A DNA stretch of 64,000 nt, from assembly GCA_025766275.1 (NCBI GenBank), contig JAFKAC010000016.1:868001-932000 (forward strand). Direction: 5' to 3'. A program made the translations under genes and the position numbers. The stretch is from Lactarius indigo. Lineage: Eukaryota; Basidiomycota; Agaricomycetes; Russulales; Russulaceae. Position 1 is the stretch's first letter. The number at the start of each line of letters is the position of its first letter. Of the stretch, positions 34,941 to 47,300 are shown one piece after another. The notes beneath the pieces are model-generated. The model made no database searches and was not told the origin of the DNA. It saw only the letters and a list, made by a program, of their open reading frames with translations.

Positions 34941-37900
34941 TTAGGCCACGCCGGGATCTCTACCGGTATCGGAATCCATAGATATTGGGACTGGCGCACG
35001 CGGAGAACTGTGGCGGTTAACGACACTGTTAAGTTGGGAAGGGGTGAAGCGTTCTAAAACAGGACCGGAGATGAGTGCGTCGTTATGCGCAACTTCAGGG
35101 TGTTCGCTCTTGATGTGTTCTGGGAAAAGAAAATGGTATCCCGGCACACACTGGAAGTTGTCGCAATACAAGCACGCTTTCTGGTATCCATGCTCGCGTT
35201 CAAGGTGATCTTCGAGATCGTGCTGCTGTCTAGACCTGGCATAACAGATATGACACTGGTACGACAGCGCAGTAAACTGTACGGGACGGCCGGAGAGTGA
35301 TCGTGAGGTGATTAATGTCCGCACAGCATCCCACGACGGCCCATCCATAGCAATAGGCTCCGCGACACGAAGATTGCGCAGCGCAGGGAGTACAGTTTGG
35401 TTGGTTGTGTGCACGTGGGCCGGACGCAAAGCACACAATATGTCCTTCGTATGTACGCCAGCAACACAAAAGCCTTTTGCGTTGCTGAATGAGTGGATAA
35501 GTTCCAGCCATTGTTCAACGTCCGCGTCATCCTGACCACTTGACGATTGGGTCGTATTGATGCCTAGAGTTTCTATATGGAACGGAGAAATTTGATCACA
35601 AACTTGAACCATCGAGGACAACTGCCAATCTAACTGCTTGCACGATATTTGAAAACGAACAAGTGTAGAAGTTCCCGAGCTGGTAAACGAGATGGAAATG
35701 GCATGACCGGAGGTTTGAACCTCTGCTTGTCTGAGCGTCCTCGGCATTCCTGTCCGCTCGATGAATCGGCCTAGTTGCGAAGCGTCTATCGTGGGTTGGC
35801 TGAAAAAGGTGATGTCAATATCCTTGAGACTAGGTGCATCGATTCTGGTTACGAGAGCATCCAAGTACTTGCTGGTTCCTCGATATTTGAGTGACATCAG
35901 AGCAGGGAGAACAACGTGATCCCCTGACAGTGGAGGCAAGCCGTAGTTTCGGCGGGGTGGGAGGGTAAGGAAATGGAGTGAAAGTGTTCGAAGATTGGTC
36001 ATCCCAGACAAGGCATTCGCGAACGCTTCTGGGGGGAAATACCCTGAACTAGGAATTTCGTGGAGCTGAATATCTACGAGATCGTGGGAGAGTGAAAGTA
36101 GCTGCGGTAATGAGGGAAACGCAATCCTGGTAGAGTGGAGAGTGCGGAGGCGAGGACCCCATCGAAAAGTGCCGGAGAGGGTCAGTTGCACGTTAGCTCT
36201 GGATAGAAGAACAAGCTCTTCCAATTCCGAAAATGGCTCGGGGATTGTGGAAAGACTCTCCAGGAGCGACTGTGTGACGGTAAGGCTGATGGAGCTAACA
36301 CGACTAGGTTGCTTCAGTGCGGCAATGATATTGTCATCATCCTCGGGAGCTGACGGATCGAGATTTGAAAACCCCCCGTACTGTACCATGATAGGCAGGG
36401 CTGTCCAACAATCTAGAGCATTTAAAACGGGTGTTCCTGGCATAAAGTAGAGTCGAAGATTTAGACCCAGAGGTGATGTGTGTACGATCTGCCGCCATCT
36501 TTGGCACACGTACGTGAGTGTAGACCAAGCTCGCGGAGTGGCTTCCAGGTAATACCGAAATATGTTCAGAAATATGTCGTCGGATAGCGTCTCAATTGTC
36601 ACTTGCTGACTCGGAGGAAGGGGATCTACTCCAAACAAGTTAGCGAACAGTGGTGGTAGCACAGGGAATACGCCATACCAGTTCCACGTAGTTCATTGAT
36701 GTAGGACAGTCGTTCATATTCTACCGCAATGTGATGGCCAGAGAGCCGGCGTGAGACCATAAATGACACGACTGCCTCCCCCAATGGCGCACGACGTTGC
36801 CCAGGCCGTGATATGTAGAGCTTGTACAGGGAAGGTAGCATATTCTCGTACCGCCTGTCCGGTATTTGCAATATGTTTGTCGTGTGATCCCAATCGAAAT
36901 GAACCCATTTTACACCTGTGAATGAATTGAGAAGGTCCGTCCATCCACTATAATCACTGTCTCCCCTTCCTGATGGTCGTGTCGTACTGATGCGTAGGTC
37001 CTCTACATTGGAAAGGAAAGAAGAAAGGTGAAGGCAGACTCGTGTCATGAATAATAGCTGCTCGCTCGGTGATTGGCGAATTAAATGTAATTTAAGGCAC
37101 GAGGGAGCGGCTGGCTGGATCAAGGAGATGGAGATGGCGCGCTCAGAAGATGAGATATGTACTCGACGGTGTGATTTTTGCATTCCTGTCCGATCGATGA
37201 ATTCGAGAAGCGTTGGAAAACCGATGGTGACTCCATTTAAGAATGTGAGCTCGATATCTCCGAGACGAGGGGCATCGATTCTGGCCACAAGGCGTTCCAA
37301 GTACAGGGGAATTCCTCGAATATCAAGGCGGGTAAGAAGAGGAAGGAGAGCATGTCTCCAGGACTGTGGGATTCGTGCACGGTAATTAGTGGTAGAGAGG
37401 AAATGGAGCGAAAGCGATTGAAGCTGGGCCATGCCTGATAAGGCATCCGTAAGCGCTTCTGGTGGGAACTGCCAAGAATCCAAAACATCGCGAAGCCGAA
37501 GGTCCACAAGATTTGTGGAATAATAAAGAAGCTGAATGAGCCCGGGAATTGCGATTCTAGTCGAATGGAGATAGCGAAGGCGTGGGCCCCACCGAAAAGC
37601 GCTTGGTAAAGTCAGACGTATGCCATCTCGAGACAGAAGAACGAGGTCTTCCAGCTCTGAAAATGGCGTCTTGATTGAGGATAACGTTTTCAGGAGCGAC
37701 TTTGTGGTGGTGAGGTGAATAGAACTAACACGACCAGAGTGCTTAAGTGTGGTTATGATGTTGTCCTCGTCCTTGAGAGCTGGGGGGGAGAGCTCAGGCT
37801 CCAGAGATCCTCCGAACCGCACAATGATAGTCGTGGCGGGCCAGCAGCATAGAGTCTTCAATACAGGCGTCCCATGGGTACAGAAGATTCGAATGTGTAG

Positions 37901-38271
37901 AGCCCGTTGAGATGCAAATACGATACGTCGCCATCTGCGGCATATATGCGCAAGCATAGGCCAATGATGTCTTGGAGAGACATCGAGATAATAACGAAAT
38001 ATGTTTAGAAGCACGTCATCTGAAACAAGGTCTGAAGGCTCCCCGATTGTGACTTGTCGAGAAAAAGAGAAAAGTTAGCTAGAGGCGCAGGTATCGGAAG
38101 AAGTACCGTGTACCTCTTTCAGGGAATTCGTTTGGTGCGGTAATGAGTTGGGCGGGCATCTCGGATACGTATTGTCCACTGGCACGGGCATGTCTGGTGA
38201 TATATCTGCGGCATTGACTGTCACATCCAGCGGAAGTAAAGAGACTAGATTACTTACTGTAGAAAGGACAT
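34941..38271 (-). CDS. Dual F-box / C2H2 zinc-finger protein, copy 4 (intact)
   Basis: Four exons: 38271-38258, 38205-38114, 38052-36679, 36625-34941. Introns are 52, 61 and 53 bases with GT-AG and CTAAC branch-like sites. The coding sum of 3165 bases gives 1054 residues. Residues about 36-80 are an F-box-like domain (SDDVLLNIFRYYLDVSP, WPMLAHICRRWRRIV), followed by about 400 residues of irregular leucine-rich sequence. A second F-box starts near residue 500 (LSDDIFLNIFRYYLEATP, STLTYVCQRWRQIV) with homologous leucine-rich sequence. Residues about 951-1002 hold two C2H2 fingers (CX2CX12HX4H, then CX2CX15HX4H). F-box proteins link substrates to SCF ubiquitin ligases; the fingers may bind nucleic acid or protein. 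Reading the two halves as separate genes is less likely, because the intron joins them in frame in every copy. Substrate unknown. Confidence 0.85.
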
Positions 38272-38509
38272 GGGGGAGAACGAACGGCCGGGGCAGCTAT
38301 GCAAAGTTGCTGGCGTATCCTTATTGTAAAACACGAAGAACTCCGAATACATAAAGTTTCATCGAAGATTTGATGCATACTAGGAGAAGACAAGCTTATT
38401 ACATGCCGCAGCCACTGGCGGTGTAAAGGCCGGGCGCCGAACACAGCTTGCAGCCACAACAACCGCCGCATCCGCAATCGTCTCTTGGCGCTAATCTCCT
38501 CCGAGTCAC
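38272..38509. promoter_or_regulatory. Divergent spacer between F-box copy 4 and relic P4
   Basis: About 240 bases between the F-box start and the P block; equivalent spacers lie at 1263, 10722, 30072, 60949 and 62736. It should hold the F-box promoter. No TATA box or defined operator is evident. Confidence 0.3.
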
Positions 38510-39700
38510 CATGATTTCAGGAAGTGATGGTTACCTCAGGCTCCTCTCTCGACGTCAACCTAAAAGGACATACTTGCACCATCGGAATGTTGGGTACAAC
38601 CCCACCTGATCCTCGGGTTCTCTGCGAAACCGCTTTTTGCGACTGTGTGCGGCAAGTTTAGATCCGCTCACACCTGTCCTCGCCAAAGTGGATCTCTTCC
38701 TGACTCAAACCTGCCATGCCGGCCTGATTCCCTATCCTCCCACACCTTTCTGGTAACAACCCGAGCCCCCAATTGCTTGCCTTTGACCCCGCCCATCCTT
38801 AGTAAGGATTCCTTACCCTTCTCCGAATATCATCGCCAACACGGTTGCGCTACCCTTGGCCAATGCCTAAAATTGCATCAAACTCGAAGTCCGTAACGCC
38901 TTGTGCCGCGCCTGCACTTGGGGTTGCATCGGCTCAATTGGCCAGGCCACAGAGCACGATAAATACTACAGCAGATTATCCGCAGATCCCCTGCCGTCCC
39001 ACCAGCCGAACACTGACCGTCCCAGAAACGTTGCCGGCGTTGCTCTCACTCCCGCATCAAATGGTAGCCACCCCAGATGGGAACTCCCGGGTCAATGACG
39101 ACAGTTGATTTGGAGCTGGCTTCGAACGCTCTACTCATACATTACGTTGACGGCCCACGATCAAACCTCCGACCCTCTCAGACAACCCTCTCTACAAGTA
39201 GGCAAGGCGACTTGTACAGCGATGTCGCCGTCCCTAGCTTTGATCGCCCCGAGAACCCCCCCCCCCCCCAAATCCCAAAGGTCCATGTCCGATGCCCTCG
39301 GCGGCTTCGCCGCTAGACTAACATCGTGACCGACAATATCGTCCACGGAAATGGTAGCAATTTGATCAAGAGCCAGTATCACCGTGCTTCTGGCAGTGGG
39401 GGTGACAAGGTTCGCTCGTAGAGAAAGGCTTACGCAATGGCGGCGGCGGAAGCAGTGCTTATTCCGGTGCATAGAAGCCTGCGCTCTGGATCACTCCGCA
39501 TCGTTTCAGTAGAAGCGGTGATGACAGCAGCGCAATGGCTGTGGCCATACATTAGGATGCCATGCGGGCATCGGGATTGGGGTCGTTGGTTTTCAATCTC
39601 AAACTAGATTCTCCAATGGTGTCACGGGCCCATTATGGCGCGGCTCACTGGTAGCTGTACTGTTGGGTGGACTAGTAGTAATTATCAAGGTGGTACGAAT
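38510..39700 (+). pseudogene. Decayed VTS1-like copy P4
   Basis: Fourth P block. Begins near AGGAAGTGATGGTTACCTC and continues to the GGTCGTTGGTTTTCAATCTC segment near 39580. Contains a C14 homopolymer at 39257-39270. No open VTS1 frame. Confidence 0.5.
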
Positions 39701-40507
39701 GAGGCAATCGTTGTTAGTTCGGACAATGAGGGCGTCGACTCGAGCCAACTTTGACTTGCAAGTTAGCGCGGGGTCTGTCACCGTCCGAGTCGGACTACCA
39801 TGTGGCTGTGCCAGCGCTAGCTGCGCTTCCCAACAGCGCTCCAAACTCAGACCCAGCATGCGGCTCAGCCTTTATCTTGCGGCGTCTGTACTGGCCCAGA
39901 TTCTCTCCGCCACGTCGAGGAGCGCAATATCTCCCTCTCCCCTAAAGAGATATCTGGAACTTGTCACACAAACCCAATTCGGTCAGATAAAAACGTTGGG
40001 AGACATATTGAATGATAAGCCTACTTGCCACTTATATACAGCAGAGTGACGTGATCAGCGCATTGCTGTGCACATTAATGCGAGCTAACGTGTGCACTGC
40101 TAATGGTGTTGAAGGTGGACCAGTGCATGAGTACATGCCAAATACTGAAGGAATGACGTGGAAGAGATGACAGTGGTAGACAGTGAGTACTGAGTGCTAA
40201 AGCTGAAGGAAGCTGAAGGCTGCCAGTGCGCCTCACTCGAAACTGACGGACCTGCATCAGCTGCATCTCTTCGGCCTTGGTGGGGGAGTCAGTACTAGTC
40301 AGCCTCGAAATAAAGTCGATCCATGTAGTACATGTGTTCTCTCCGCTCTCCCTTTTTACAGTTATGTTATGGTCTTGGTTATGGCCTTACAATTCCTATT
40401 TGTTTTCCTTTGCTTCTGCCTGAGGCGGAACTTGCGCGTACAAACATTATTTTTTCCCACGCGCAAGCCTACAACGAACCGAACCACCACCAACGTACCA
40501 CGCATAG
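39701..40507 (+). other. Spacer, Q4 scrap and upstream region of S4
   Basis: 39780-40000 contains the shortened spacer/Q block (GTGGCTGTGCCAGCGCTAGC; CAGACCCAGCATGCGGC), then the non-coding region upstream of S4. No gene supported. Confidence 0.35.
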
Positions 40508-41850
40508 ATGTCCTCACTCAGCCACCCTCTAGCCTGGGCCTCTCTCCCATCCAATGTGCCACGGAAAGAACCACAGCCCTCCTTTCTATCGTATCGCTGT
40601 CCACCCTTCGACCGTCGGGTCACAGAACTTCAGTCTCGCCTCACCGTGCTCTGGAAGCGGGCACGCTAACGGACACTCGACCAACAAGCTCCTAGGCAAC
40701 ACCACTTTCAAACCCTAGAAGGTGAGCTTTCCTTCCACACAATCCGAATTGCCCTCCAATTTCTCGGCCTACTCTTCCTAACGGGTACCATCGACCAGTG
40801 GTTTGAGAACTTTCATCATTGCATAGTCACGACTCTGGGTATCATCTTTTTTAATCTTCATCACGATTGTCATCACTGCAATCTTCTCGTGTGTCATTCT
40901 CCGAATTGTTCTTTAGGGAAAGGGGGCTCTTCGTCGCTCGACGTCAATCTGAGGAACCCAGTGTCATCGAGTAATGTGAGTAATTCGATGCCCCTTCTTC
41001 TCATCCTGATGGTCTCACCTGGTGACATCTCCCATGTTTCAAGGTCTCTCCGAAGTAGAGCATACAGCCGCTCTTTACAGTCTTACACAACATTCCAGTC
41101 AAGTGCAAATCCACTTTTTCGTCGTCGTCCCGCATTAAATGGCTACGGCAAACCCTATGACTACTCTAAGCCCGGCCGTCAGTGGTTCTATGCATATCCA
41201 GATGGAAACCGTGCTTACAAGCGTGAATCTCAAGTTGCCCGGGCTCAAGTCTACCTTTTCTGGTTTCTCTTCTGCCCACGCCTTCAATACCAGCGCCAAC
41301 CCGAACCGCCAGTTGCTTGCTTGCTTCATATCTCCGAATACCGCCAATATCGTCTACAACCCAAGCGATGCCGCCGCGGCGCCAAATTTCAAACCGTTGG
41401 CAACGTCGTTCATCGGATTTCTACTCCGACGCTCGCCTCGAGCCCTGGAGAGCGCGGCACTTGGGCTGGCGTCCTCGGCCAGATCGCAGAGCGGGACCAA
41501 CTCCCCCACGCAAGAGATATCCGTTGACCAGTCGTCTCTCCGCATACCACCGACTTTTTGGTCTCCGCCAGCTCTGCGTTCCGCTTTCCATGCCCGGATG
41601 GCGTTGCCGCTCCCGATGGTCTCAACAGGCTTTTCCTCCAAAAACAACAACGCAGGTCGGACTGCCGACCTCGCCGCGCCAAATTGAATGACTGTACGAC
41701 AGCAGTAATGCCCTGTGCCTCGATAGTCCCTGCAAATTCCGACTGCCCTTTAAGGGCCTCGTATGCGATAGTAGCAGCGGTTCAACCGGGGCTAACAATG
41801 GCGTGACCAACAATGGCGTGTACGGTGATGACAATGACCCTATCCAGGGC
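40508..41850 (+). pseudogene. VTS1-like copy S4, truncated before the SAM domain
   Basis: Starts MSSLSHPLASGP at 40508. Exon remnants FHHCIVT (40820), SSLDVNLRN (40937) and a longer stretch at 41139-41530 ([53 protein letters not shown]). Homology continues to about 41850 and then jumps directly to the 3' flank (TATATTTCTTCTGACCAAAA at 41860). The Gly-rich linker and the entire SAM domain have been deleted, in addition to several frameshifts. Confidence 0.65.
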
Positions 41851-42293
41851 CACCATATATATTTCTTCTGACCAAAACTACTTTGTTTTCTTCGCAAGAG
41901 TGTCGTCTTAGGTAGACGTATTTCAAGCTCTATGGCGGCACAGCTCCGAATAAGGATCCCTTGCCGTGTGCGATAAATTTACGGTTCGTACGTGTCATTT
42001 GCATAATCAATGACCACTCAATATTGCCAACCCATGCATACAACAACAGAATTGTCTGTGTGCTTTATGTCGTTCCCCAAAGAAAAAAAAAAACAAAAAA
42101 GAGAACAAAATGAAAGGAAATTACTATCCGTAAACTGGGCTATTACATGGCTTTTGGGGACGGGCGGGTAGTGGCGAAGGTTCAAAGTAACTGGCGAGAA
42201 GGGATGGAGTACCGTTAGGCCTCGTTGTGATCTCGTCAGGTGTCAGAAGCCCTGACTGTTAGGAACGTCATAGCATGACCGTGGTAGACGGTG
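41851..42293. other. S4 3' flank and detached 3' tail of F-box copy 5
   Basis: Conserved 3' flank (ACCAAAACTACTTTG), A-rich run near 42085, then 42190-42293 aligned with the 3' flank and last codons of F-box copy 3 (16255-16350). It ends in AGACGGTG (42286-42293), which is repeated at 57692-57699 where copy 5 resumes. This is therefore the displaced native tail of copy 5, cut off by inserted DNA. Confidence 0.55.
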
Positions 42294-42410
42294 TTGTGAC
42301 ATGACGATCTGTGGTGTTAGATGGCAGTTATGGAAGCTAACAAATACGATGTCGCGTTGTATATTACTTGTCCGTTAGCATCACAGTGTTAAGCCGGAAC
42401 AATAAAGGAT
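42294..42410. other. Left outer part of the insertion in F-box copy 5
   Basis: 117 bases between the AGACGGTG repeat and the TE2 end. Not homologous to the array. Together with 57507-57691 it may be an older, unidentified element with an 8-base target duplication into which TE2 later inserted. Confidence 0.4.
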
Positions 42411-42639
42411 ACATCAGGAAAAACCCCAACTGTAAATTGGGCTAATTTCGGTCCATCGAACCGAAAAAACAGATTTTAGCTCACTTTCATGTAATTTGTC
42501 GTATTGGTTATATTGGATATTTAAATTGGGGTCAACTGTTTGAATTGGCGCACACTTGTGCCCAATTTATGTGAATTCAGTGACCCAGTGTACGCTCTGG
42601 AAGTGAGCCAATGGGTACAGTTACATAGTTTCCGCACAA

Positions 42640-43806
42640 AGAGTGAAACATAAATAATATATCTCTAACAAGCCACGCGTCTTCGTCACTTCGTCACTGT
42701 CGCCGCCTTGCCATCGTCGCTGTGGTCATCACGGCTTTCCCCATTGTCATTGGGTTGACGGCACTTATAGCAGTGTCGAGGTGGGGCGGCAACTGTCGGC
42801 GGTGTTGGGCAAGGGAGAGTAAGCGTGGATGCCATGGTCAGGGGTGGCGCAGTGTTGGGTGGTGTCGAGGTGGGGTGGTAACTGTCGATGGTGTCGGGGT
42901 TGCACAGGCAGATGGTGTGAGTGGTCATGGCGGTACAGGGAAAAGGATATCACGCGACTGGGAAAAGGGGTAAAACACGGAAAATCTGCCAGTGATTTGG
43001 TTATTGAAAAGGACTCGGACATAAACCTGTGGTTACTTCATGTATGGTACCTGAAGTCAATGTCCAAGTCAAAAATAATGTGGACGGAATGGTCAATGCG
43101 GGAAGATTAAATGAAGTTGAGTATGGGTAAAGGAAAGAGCGGCAAGGGGATAAGAGGGAGTAAAGAATCGTGGTTGGAAAAGAACGACGAGACACGATCA
43201 GAGAGGAATGGCGGATGGCATCAACTTAGATGAGGCAAACTAAGTCAAAAGGGTCAGAATTTGTTGGTACAGATCAAAGGAGATAGACGCACCTTATCCC
43301 AAAACAAAGAGACAACTATTTGAAGAAGCGTCGCCAGAAACGGCGGCATGATGTTGGTCGCCCGGAAATGACAGTGTGGTCGTAGTTGCCAGATCGGGGG
43401 GAAATCCGTTGTTGTATGAAATACTGAGCAGTATAGAATGGTGATAACATGCCCTGGGTACGCCGGCGGTACTTTCGGCGTTGTGCTTCATGAACCTGGG
43501 CATACGCATAGGATGGAATGGGTGACCGAGGGCATCTATCACAGTCGATGTAGGTTTTCCTGGACACATCCATACTTGACAAGATATGGAGTCCTCAAAG
43601 GTAAGGAGCGACGGTAAATTCGAGACACGACAGGGAAAAAAAGTGGAATGGTGGGGGTGGGAATGGGCCAATGGTACGTTGTGTTGCACAGTTGTGATGG
43701 GATTCACAGTCCGCCAAACTCAGAAGTACCACGCTTGACTCCCCTCCCTATTCCCTGTATAAAATCGGCTCTTGCTGAAGGGCCTGATTTATCTGTCAAC
43801 GCGGAC
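42640..43806. other. TE2 left interior, no recognised gene
   Basis: About 1.2 kb. A segment of roughly 45 bases (GGTGTCGAGGTGGGG(C/T)GG and following) occurs twice, near 42774 and 42866. A 137-codon minus-strand ORF (43707-43294) and an overlapping 88-codon one match no family I know. Confidence 0.35.
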
Positions 43807-43811
43807 AGTTC
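43807..43811. repeat. Target duplication AGTTC of the copia element
   Basis: AGTTC here and at 49997-50001, immediately outside the two LTRs. Confidence 0.8.
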
Positions 43812-44342
43812 TAATGAACAGACACATAAGAACTATACTCACAGTGGGACAAAGTACTGTGGTGAGATATAGAGGGTGACTGGGAAGCAGCACAGGAGGT
43901 GTCAAGCAAGTGAAGCAAGATGATAGTCTGGCACACAGCAGAGTGAGAACTGATAATAGTATTACAGGAGAGGGACTTTACCTGGCACACAGCAGAGTGA
44001 GAACTGATGTGGTCCAGGGCGTACAGAGTACTCTACTTATACTATACAGAGGTGTGACACTAGTACAAGGGTAGTAACATAGAGTCACAGAATACAAGGA
44101 GCGTTGTTCTACATACAGGACAAAAGGAATGTATCAAAGGAGAACAAGGCGACCAGAACAAAGAAAGTCCAGACTAAGATGATATCATGGTGACATCACA
44201 AGTACAGTGATGTCATAGAAGTCCTAGATTGTACAGATCAAATCAAATCTAATCTAAAGCGGTCCTAATTAATCTACAGCAGTCCATATCTGTAAGTCCG
44301 GTCCGTTAGAGCCGCTAAGTGCGCAAGGGTCACTTATCAACA
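43812..44342 (-). repeat. LTR (3' LTR in element orientation)
   Basis: 531 bases, matching 49466-49996 essentially base for base. On the plus strand it runs TAATGAACAG...TATCAACA; in element orientation it begins TGTTGATAAG. The sole difference noticed is the terminal TA against TG in the other LTR. A 25-base phrase around CTGGCACACAGCAGAG occurs twice within it. Confidence 0.9.
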
Positions 44343-44349
44343 TCTCCCC
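44343..44349 (-). promoter_or_regulatory. Polypurine tract
   Basis: In element orientation GGGGAGA lies directly before the 3' LTR (TGTTGAT). This is the expected position of the plus-strand primer. Confidence 0.6.
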
Positions 44350-44361
44350 GTGATCTACAAT

Positions 44362-47300
44362 CTAAGTACACACAAGTCCCATGTCATCATTGTGCTTCTG
44401 CAGCAGGACACGCGGTAGTGACTTTGTAAAGCCATCTGCAACCATATCTACAGTAGGAGTTCTAATGAGGGTGATGGTCCCCTTTTCGATGTACTCTCTA
44501 ATGACATGATGCCGTATGGCAATGTGCTTAGACCGTCTCCCAGTGACAGGGTTCAAGGCCAAGTCAATGGCACCCTTATTGTCACCATGAATTGGGATGG
44601 GGTCATCGACCTCGTACCCAAGTTCCGTGAGGAAGCTCTGATACCACGCAGCCTGGTTAGCCGCGTCGGTCATGGCCATGTATTCCGCTTCCGTTGTGTT
44701 TTGGGCAACAGTCTTTTGCTTGCGCGAAGACCAGCTTATTGCACCGTTAGCTAGTAGGAACACATAACCAGAGGTGGAGTGGCGGTCATCAGTCTGATCA
44801 GCCAGACTGGAATCAGTGTAGCCGTGAAGGCCATCGCCATTGGCGCCATCATAGACAACACGCATATCCATAGTTCCCACTAAGTAGGACAGGACATACT
44901 GCGCAAGTCGCAGATGTTGTGGTGAGGGATTCGCTGCGTACTGCGCCAAACGTGACACAGCGAAGGAGATATCTGGCCTAGTGCCAATCTGCACATAAAG
45001 CAGACTCCCAATAAGAGATTGGTAGTGGGAAATATCTGAGGCAGTTGCCTGCGACGTATATTTAACCAGGTGCTCATCAGCACCAGCGGGCAAGGGTGTG
45101 TTGTGTGGTGTGGCATCAGACATGCCAAAGCGTTCAAGGACATCCTTGATGTAGCCAGACTGATCTATTTCGATGCGTCTAAGGGAGCGGTCGCGCACAA
45201 TGCGCATACCAAGATAAGATTCTATCTCCCCGAGATCTGTCATCTCATAGCGTTCAGACAAGTTCGACTTCAAACGCTTGATACCACTCAGCGAGGGACC
45301 CAGTATAGTGATGTCATCAACGTAGACAATAACGAAGAGTGGATCATACCCCTCCCGTTGAGGCATCACATATATGCCAGCATCAGCAAACGTCCGCTTA
45401 AAGCCGAGTGTAGTGAGCACTCCATGGAATTGCAAGTTCCATGTGCGGGAGGCCTGTTTGAGACCATAAATCGCCTTAACCAGGCGACATACCTTCGTCT
45501 CAGAGCCAGTGACAGTGAAACCTTGTGGCTGCTCCATGTAAATCTCCTCGTCAAGTACGCCATTGAGAAAAGCAGACTTGACATCCATCTGATGGATGTG
45601 CCAGTCCTCCAGCGCGGCCAACGCCAGAAGTAAACGTAGCGACTCAAATCGTGCGATGGGAGAGAAGGTTTCATCAAAATCTACGCCAGGGATCTGCGTG
45701 AATCCCTTAGCCACCAAGCGAGCTCTGTAGCGGCCATCCGCTTTGAGCTTAAAGACCCATTTGGATTTTACTGCCTTGCGATTAGGCGGGAGATCCACTA
45801 ACTCCCAAGTCCCATTTTTAGCTAGGGCGTCCATTTCATACTGACACGCCTTCGTCCACTCATCTGCAGCTGCAGACCGCATGGCCTCTGCATAAGTTGC
45901 AGGGTCTCGGCCAATAAAAGCAGCAGCCAGTAACTCTGCATACCCCAGACGCCTGCCGCGCCATGCCGCATTGTCCGCATTGAAGTAACGCGGATTAGGG
46001 ACAGGGGCACGAGCACTGCGCCTTGGTGCATTGTCCATCTCGCGCAACAGCTGACTACGCTGTGCACGATCCTCAAATCCCCCAGGCATTTCTGGTGAGG
46101 GAGGAGGGACATGGCGCATAATGCGCGTTGCACTAGGACGCGGCGGGGGTGAAGTGGGAGTGGTCTGCTCACGTTTAGGCGTGGTGGGCAGGGCTGGCAA
46201 AGCAGGTGGTGGAGTGGTGGGGCGTGGTTGGACTTGTGGGGGGTCTAGGAGCTTTTCAACATCCTCTTCCTCACTACTACTGGAGTGTGCAGGGGAGGGG
46301 GCTCGCATTGGTGGTAACGCCGGCGGGTGAGGCACGGCAGTCACTGTTGTGCTAGGCACGACTGGTGGTGAAGGTGTGGGGTGTGTCTCAACACCCTGGA
46401 AGGACGGGAAGCTACTCTCGTCGAATGTCACATCCCTGGACACTCGAACGGAGCGGGTTGAGCGGTCCCAGAGCTTATAGCCCTTAGATTCGGGCTCAAA
46501 CCCAATAAGCGTGACCTCAATGGCCTTCGCATCCAATTTGCGACGCTTATCAGCGGGTACATGCATGTACCCCTTGCATCCGAAGACGCGAAGATGTGAG
46601 ACATCGGGCACTTTGCCAGAGTGCCAGAGCTCATAGGGAGTGCGCCACTTAAGCCCACGGACTGGAGAGCGGTTATAGATGTGCACAGCTGCGCACACTG
46701 CATGCTCCCAGAAGCCTTTAGACATGCCAGCTGTGTGAAGCATGGACATTGCCTTATCCATAATGGTGTGGTTAAACCGCTCGGCTTTTCCGTTGGACTG
46801 TGGGGAACCCGGCATCGTGAGGTGATGCTCTATCCCTTTCTGCTTAAGAATGTCCTGCGTGATACTCGACATGTATTCGCCACCGCGGTCAGAGTGCAGA
46901 GCGCGCAGTTTATGGCCAGACTGGGTTTCACCCCAGGCCAAATACATTTGCAGCGACTTAGCAAACTGGTCCTTCGACTTAAGGAAGTGTACCACAGTGA
47001 ACTTAGTGTGGTCGTCTATGAAGGTGGCAGTGTATGTCGAGCCTTGCAAGGACTGAGTCTGCATAGGACCGGCGAGGTCACTGTGCACGATCTCAAATTG
47101 ACGAGTTGTCCTTTTGTTGGAGGACGCAGAAAAGGGTTGGCGAGTGGATTTACCCATCTCGCACCCACGGCAGACTGTGTGGGCCGTGGTGGAGCTATCT
47201 ATGTCCATGCCAGTAGTGGCAGAGGGACCATGCGCCTTCAGCGCCGCAGAGGAGATGTGTCCCATGCGTTGATGCCAGATATTAAGTGTGGCAGCACTTG

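Noticed and set aside
39257..39270. Run of 14 C residues as a programmed slippage or regulatory site
   Set aside because: Sits in a decayed pseudogene; most simply a homopolymer expansion or a sequencing uncertainty.
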